From an uncultured Bacteroides sp. (lineage in GTDB: Bacteria > Bacteroidota > Bacteroidia > Bacteroidales > Bacteroidaceae): DNA of 64,000 nt. Under the pieces are notes generated by a model. That model had not been told where the DNA came from, searched no databases, and was given only the letters and a program-made list of their open reading frames with translations. Numbering within the stretch: position 1 is the first letter of the stretch; each line of letters starts with the position of its first letter. Position numbers and translations under genes: made by a program. The DNA lies in assembly GCF_937912035.1 (NCBI RefSeq), contig NZ_CALDPF010000062.1, positions 8,129 through 72,128 of the forward strand, given 5' to 3'. Shown in pieces: positions 60,891-64,000 of the stretch.

Positions 60891-63371
60891 ATGAAACTAT
60901 CGGAACTCAAAACAGGTGAAAAAGGAGTAATAGTAAAGGTATTGGGACACGGAGGTTTCCGCCGCAGAATAATAGAAATGGGGTTCATAAAAGGAAAAAC
61001 CGTAGAAGTAATACTAAATGCTCCTCTGAAAGATCCTATCAAATATAAGATAATGGGATATGAAATCTCATTACGACGTCAGGAGGCGGAAATGATAGAG
61101 ATCATCAGTGAAGAAGAAGCGCGAAAAACAAACTCAGCAACATCATTATACGATCCAATATCGGAAAATATTCCAGTGACTGAAGAACAGATGAAAGCCC
61201 TTGCACAAGGGAAAAGACGTACTATAAACGTTGCCCTTGTAGGCAATCCCAACTGCGGAAAAACGTCACTTTTCAATATTGCATCTGGTTCGCATGAGCA
61301 TGTGGGAAATTATAGTGGTGTTACAGTAGATGCCAAGGAAGGCTTCTTCGACTTCCAGGGGTATCATTTCCGCCTGATTGACCTTCCGGGTACATACTCA
61401 TTGTCAGCCTACAGTCCCGAAGAACTGTACGTGAGAAAACATATCATAGAAGAAACTCCAGACGTAATAATAAACGTTGTAGACTCAGGAAATATTGAGC
61501 GAAACCTCTACCTTACTACGCAGCTGATTGACATGAACGTGAGAATGGTCATTGCACTGAACATGTACGACGCGCTTCAGAACAGCGGCAACAAGCTTGA
61601 CATAAAGAAACTGAGCCAGTTACTTGGTGTTCCTGCAGTACCTACAATAAGTCGTACCGGCGAAGGTATCGACGAATTGTTTCATGTCATTATAGGACTG
61701 TACGAAGGTGCCGATTTTATGGGGCAGAAGGAAGAAATACAGAATGAAGCCCTTCAGGAATACCGCAAATGGCACGATGCCTACGTGCCGGACCACAAAT
61801 ACGGAAGCCATAAGGAAGAGGAAAATGACTTCACGCCGAAAAACTTTATACGTCATATCCATATCAACCACGGACCGGAACTGGAAAGGAGTATAGAAGC
61901 CGTTAAAAAGGAAATAGGAAAGATTGAGAATATAAGGCATAAATACTCCACACGTTTCCTTGCCATAAAAATGCTCGAGAACGACAAGGATATCGAACGC
62001 CGCATAATCTCCGACATGCCGAATGCCGATACAATCATAGACATCAGAAACAAAGAAGCCGAACGCCTAAAGGCTGTAATGAACGAAGACAGCGAACAGG
62101 CTATAACGGATGCCAAATACGGTTTCATTTCCGGAGCTCTGAAAGAAACATATACAGACAACAACCAGAACACAGAAATGTTCACACGGATAGTGGACAG
62201 CATAGTAACTCACAGAATATGGGGTTTCCCTATCTTTTTCGTATTCCTGTACATAATGTTCGAAGGAACATTCGTCATTGGTGACTATCCTATGCAGGCT
62301 ATAGAATGGCTGGTTGGCATTATAGCACAGACAGCAGATTCATTTATTCCAACCGGGCCGCTAAAGGATTTAGTAATTGACGGTATTATTGGAGGTGTAG
62401 GTGGTGTGATAGTGTTTCTTCCCAATATATTAATCCTATACACTTTCATCTCAATTATGGAAGATTCCGGATACATGGCACGAGCAGCATTCATCATGGA
62501 CAAGATTATGCATAAAATGGGACTGCACGGCAAATCATTCATACCACTAATAATGGGATTTGGTTGTAACGTGCCTGCCATAATGGGTTCACGCATTATC
62601 GAAAGCCGCAAGTCAAGGCTTGTAACAATGCTCATCACTCCACTGATGTCATGCAGTGCCCGCCTGCCAATCTACCTTATTCTAATAGGAGCATTTTTCC
62701 CGAATCATGCCAGCCTCGTTTTACTTGGTATATACAGTATCGGTATTTTGTTAGCTATCATAATGGCAAGGGTGCTGAGCAAATTCATAGTCAAAGGGGA
62801 TGACACTCCATTCGTGATGGAACTGCCTCCTTACAGAATGCCTACAGCTAAATCAGTATTAAGACATACATGGGAGAAAGGTGTTCAATATCTGAAGAAA
62901 ATGGGTGGTATAATAATGGTGGCATCCATTATTATATGGTTCCTGGGATATTATCCTAACCATGAACAATACTCTACACAAGCTGAGCAACAGGAAAACT
63001 CTTACATTGGACAAATTGGTAAAGCCATAGAACCAGTAATAGAGCCACTGGGTTTTGACTGGAAGATGGGTATAGGCATCCTTTCAGGTGTAGGCGCAAA
63101 GGAACTGGTAGTAAGTACACTAGGAGTATTATATGCAGACAATGAAGAAGTGGACAGCGTGAATCTTGCCGAACGACTCAACATCACCCCACTTGTGGCT
63201 TTCTGCTACATGTTGTTCACACTAATATATTTCCCATGTGTAGCTACGATAGTTGCCATTAAACAAGAATCCGGCAGTTGGAAATGGGCCTTGTTCGCCG
63301 CTACGTATACCACCCTACTTGCATGGATAGTTTCATTTATCGTATTTCAAATCGGAAAACTTTTCTTTTAA
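60891..63371 (+). CDS. feoB: Ferrous iron transporter, FeoA-FeoB fusion
   Basis: An 826-residue iron(II) importer. FeoA, an SH3-like domain, is fused at residues 1-75 (LSELKTGEKGVIVKVLGHGG; MGFIKGKTVEV). The FeoB G-domain has G1 GNPNCGKTS (118-126), G3 DLPGTYS (164-170) and G4 NMYD (224-227), followed by a GDI-like helical part (about 290-430) and a membrane domain of about 10 helices with FGCNVPAIMGSR, MLITPLMSCSARLPIYL and GVGAKELVVSTLG, where Cys and other residues form the iron path. FeoA-FeoB fusions are normal in Bacteroidota. It is directly followed (no gap) by the small Cys-rich protein. Confidence 0.95.
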   Translation: MKLSELKTGEKGVIVKVLGHGGFRRRIIEMGFIKGKTVEVILNAPLKDPIKYKIMGYEISLRRQEAEMIEIISEEEARKTNSATSLYDPISENIPVTEEQMKALAQGKRRTINVALVGNPNCGKTSLFNIASGSHEHVGNYSGVTVDAKEGFFDFQGYHFRLIDLPGTYSLSAYSPEELYVRKHIIEETPDVIINVVDSGNIERNLYLTTQLIDMNVRMVIALNMYDALQNSGNKLDIKKLSQLLGVPAVPTISRTGEGIDELFHVIIGLYEGADFMGQKEEIQNEALQEYRKWHDAYVPDHKYGSHKEEENDFTPKNFIRHIHINHGPELERSIEAVKKEIGKIENIRHKYSTRFLAIKMLENDKDIERRIISDMPNADTIIDIRNKEAERLKAVMNEDSEQAITDAKYGFISGALKETYTDNNQNTEMFTRIVDSIVTHRIWGFPIFFVFLYIMFEGTFVIGDYPMQAIEWLVGIIAQTADSFIPTGPLKDLVIDGIIGGVGGVIVFLPNILILYTFISIMEDSGYMARAAFIMDKIMHKMGLHGKSFIPLIMGFGCNVPAIMGSRIIESRKSRLVTMLITPLMSCSARLPIYLILIGAFFPNHASLVLLGIYSIGILLAIIMARVLSKFIVKGDDTPFVMELPPYRMPTAKSVLRHTWEKGVQYLKKMGGIIMVASIIIWFLGYYPNHEQYSTQAEQQENSYIGQIGKAIEPVIEPLGFDWKMGIGILSGVGAKELVVSTLGVLYADNEEVDSVNLAERLNITPLVAFCYMLFTLIYFPCVATIVAIKQESGSWKWALFAATYTTLLAWIVSFIVFQIGKLFF

Positions 63372-63524
63372 ATGGACATACAGACTATAATAATAGGCAT
63401 AATAATAACCATGTGCGTAGTCTTTATCGGGCTTCGCATTTACAGGTTATTGTCCGGCAAAGGCAAGTCGGCATGTGATTCATGCACCGGATGTGCTTTG
63501 AAAAATGCATGCAATAAAAAATAA
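63372..63524 (+). CDS. FeoB-associated Cys-rich membrane protein
   Basis: A 50-residue protein that starts at the base after the feoB stop. One N-terminal membrane helix (about residues 5-22, TIIIGIIITMCVVFIGL) is followed by a short basic linker and a Cys cluster CDSCTGCALKNAC (about 35-47). It belongs to the FeoB-associated Cys-rich membrane proteins that probably help FeoB or receive iron. Too short for simple ORF filters, but its position and motif make it secure. Confidence 0.85.
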   Translation: MDIQTIIIGIIITMCVVFIGLRIYRLLSGKGKSACDSCTGCALKNACNKK

Positions 63525-63556
63525 CACATTCAGTATAATCCCTGTTTGGATAATAT

Positions 63557-63590
63557 TTAGCGGTCGTTCTATCAAGAACGGCCGCTAATT
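63557..63590 (+). terminator. Rho-independent terminator after the feo operon
   Basis: Stem TTAGCGGTCGTTCT (63557-63570) with AGAACGGCCGCTAA (63575-63588), loop ATCA, one mismatch; only a short T-rich tail (TTGTATAT) follows. Confidence 0.7.
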
Positions 63591-63663
63591 GTATATAATA
63601 ATGACGAAATGAAGTTTCTTTCCCAAAAAACAAGAATAAAGTAGCTTTTATCCTTTCATTTTC

Positions 63664-63750
63664 TATAAATACAAACTATATATTTATAAATACAGATTAT
63701 ATTTATAAAAACACAACTTGTATTTATATATCTTCAACTTATATTTATAG
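63664..63750 (+). repeat. AT-rich iteron-like repeats, 19-21 bp
   Basis: Four tandem imperfect units start TATA and end in ATT: 63664-63684, 63685-63703, 63704-63724 and 63725-63745, with a partial fifth. Each has TATA(A/T)A then a variable CA-containing middle and TATATT-like end. The 420-base gap between feo and the tRNA holds this array, the terminator at 63557 and the tRNA promoter; I see no convincing gene in it. Confidence 0.6.
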
Positions 63751-63878
63751 AATATGCCTAAGCAAAATCAACTATTTGTTTACACATTTGAAAAATCCTG
63801 TTTACACGATTTTAACAAGAAAATTGAGGAAACATACACATAGATAATAGATAAAATGAATATTTTTTTAAACAAAGT

Positions 63879-63909
63879 ATTGCATATTTAAAAAAAAGCA
63901 GTACCTTTG
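63879..63909 (+). promoter_or_regulatory. Promoter of the tRNA-Cys unit
   Basis: ATTG (63879-63882), 19 bases, TACCTTTG (63902-63909), 36 bases before the tRNA. Confidence 0.6.
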
Positions 63910-63945
63910 CATCGCATTTGAGAAAAACGATATCAAATGACTTCC

Positions 63946-64000
63946 GGTTCCTTGGATGAGTGGCTTAGTCAGCGGTCTGCAAAACCGTGTACGGCGGTTC
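63946..64000 (+). tRNA. tRNA-Cys (anticodon GCA), truncated by the window end
   Basis: The sequence starts GGTTCCTTGGATGAGTGGC, with a D-arm and then the anticodon stem GCGGT / ACCGT enclosing CTGCAAA, which gives anticodon GCA. GGCGGTTC begins the T-stem, and the T-arm and acceptor 3' end lie beyond 64000. Pairing of what is visible fits a tRNA-Cys; the acceptor cannot be checked. Confidence 0.85.

Noticed and set aside
63946..64000. Integrated element using the tRNA-Cys
   Set aside because: No integrase or att repeats are visible in the window, and the tRNA 3' end lies outside it.

Overview
The window looks like a chromosome segment of a gut-type member of the order Bacteroidales (phylum Bacteroidota). 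Evidence: AT-rich DNA; many promoters of the Bacteroides type (TTTG, about 20 bases, TAnnTTTG); few Shine-Dalgarno sequences; and families typical of the group (DUF4249, DUF4301, DUF4838, DUF1573, BACON and TlpA/DUF4369 lipoproteins, FecI/FecR/TonB receptor sets, a FeoA-FeoB fusion, a small histone H1-like protein). I cannot fix the genus. No insertion sequence, prophage, rRNA or CRISPR array was found.

Layout. 1-3.0 kb: a very AT-rich pair encoding a catalytically stripped fragment of a UvrD/PcrA helicase and a PD-(D/E)XK nuclease, then a DKNYY-repeat protein. 3.1-7.1 kb: DUF454-pabB-pabC (folate), flavodoxin with DUF2023, and a cation-efflux protein. 7.2-13.0 kb: an ECF sigma / FecR / TonB receptor locus with DUF4249, a barrel protein and a tiny lipoprotein. 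13.1-19.1 kb: AAA/PD-(D/E)XK protein, two acyltransferases, a Crp-like regulator and a pyridoxamine kinase with an unusual leader. 19.3-23.8 kb: MarR-controlled TolC/EmrA/EmrB efflux operon, then a ZIP metal transporter.

24.7-33.1 kb: a five-gene operon resembling synthase-dependent exopolysaccharide secretion (HEAT-like membrane protein, family 2 glycosyltransferase, TPR plus outer-membrane barrel, DUF4838 lipoprotein, DUF1573 lipoprotein). 33.1-35.5 kb: aquaporin, AraC regulator and DUF308 protein. 35.6-42.2 kb: porin, imelysin lipoprotein, di-haem cytochrome lipoprotein and cytochrome c assembly factor CcsBA, behind a palindromic operator. 42.4-50.2 kb: purT, PspC/PadR, GNAT, DUF4301, a RelA-type ppGpp synthetase and a DUF1573 protein.

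50.2-59.3 kb: BACON lipoprotein, TlpA thioredoxin, and a signalling cluster made of a half-size AbgT-like membrane protein, a response regulator and a 1478-residue double sensor kinase, then the histone-like protein. 59.4-64 kb: tilS divergent from feoAB with its Cys-rich partner, AT-rich iterons, and a tRNA-Cys cut by the window end.

The strongest candidates for something undescribed are the helicase-remnant/nuclease pair, the 11-bp periodic repeat family at 7.1 and 42.2-42.35 kb, the double-kinase/half-transporter cluster, the polysaccharide operon, and the imelysin/di-haem/CcsBA module. All functional statements are inferred from sequence motifs; no database search was possible.
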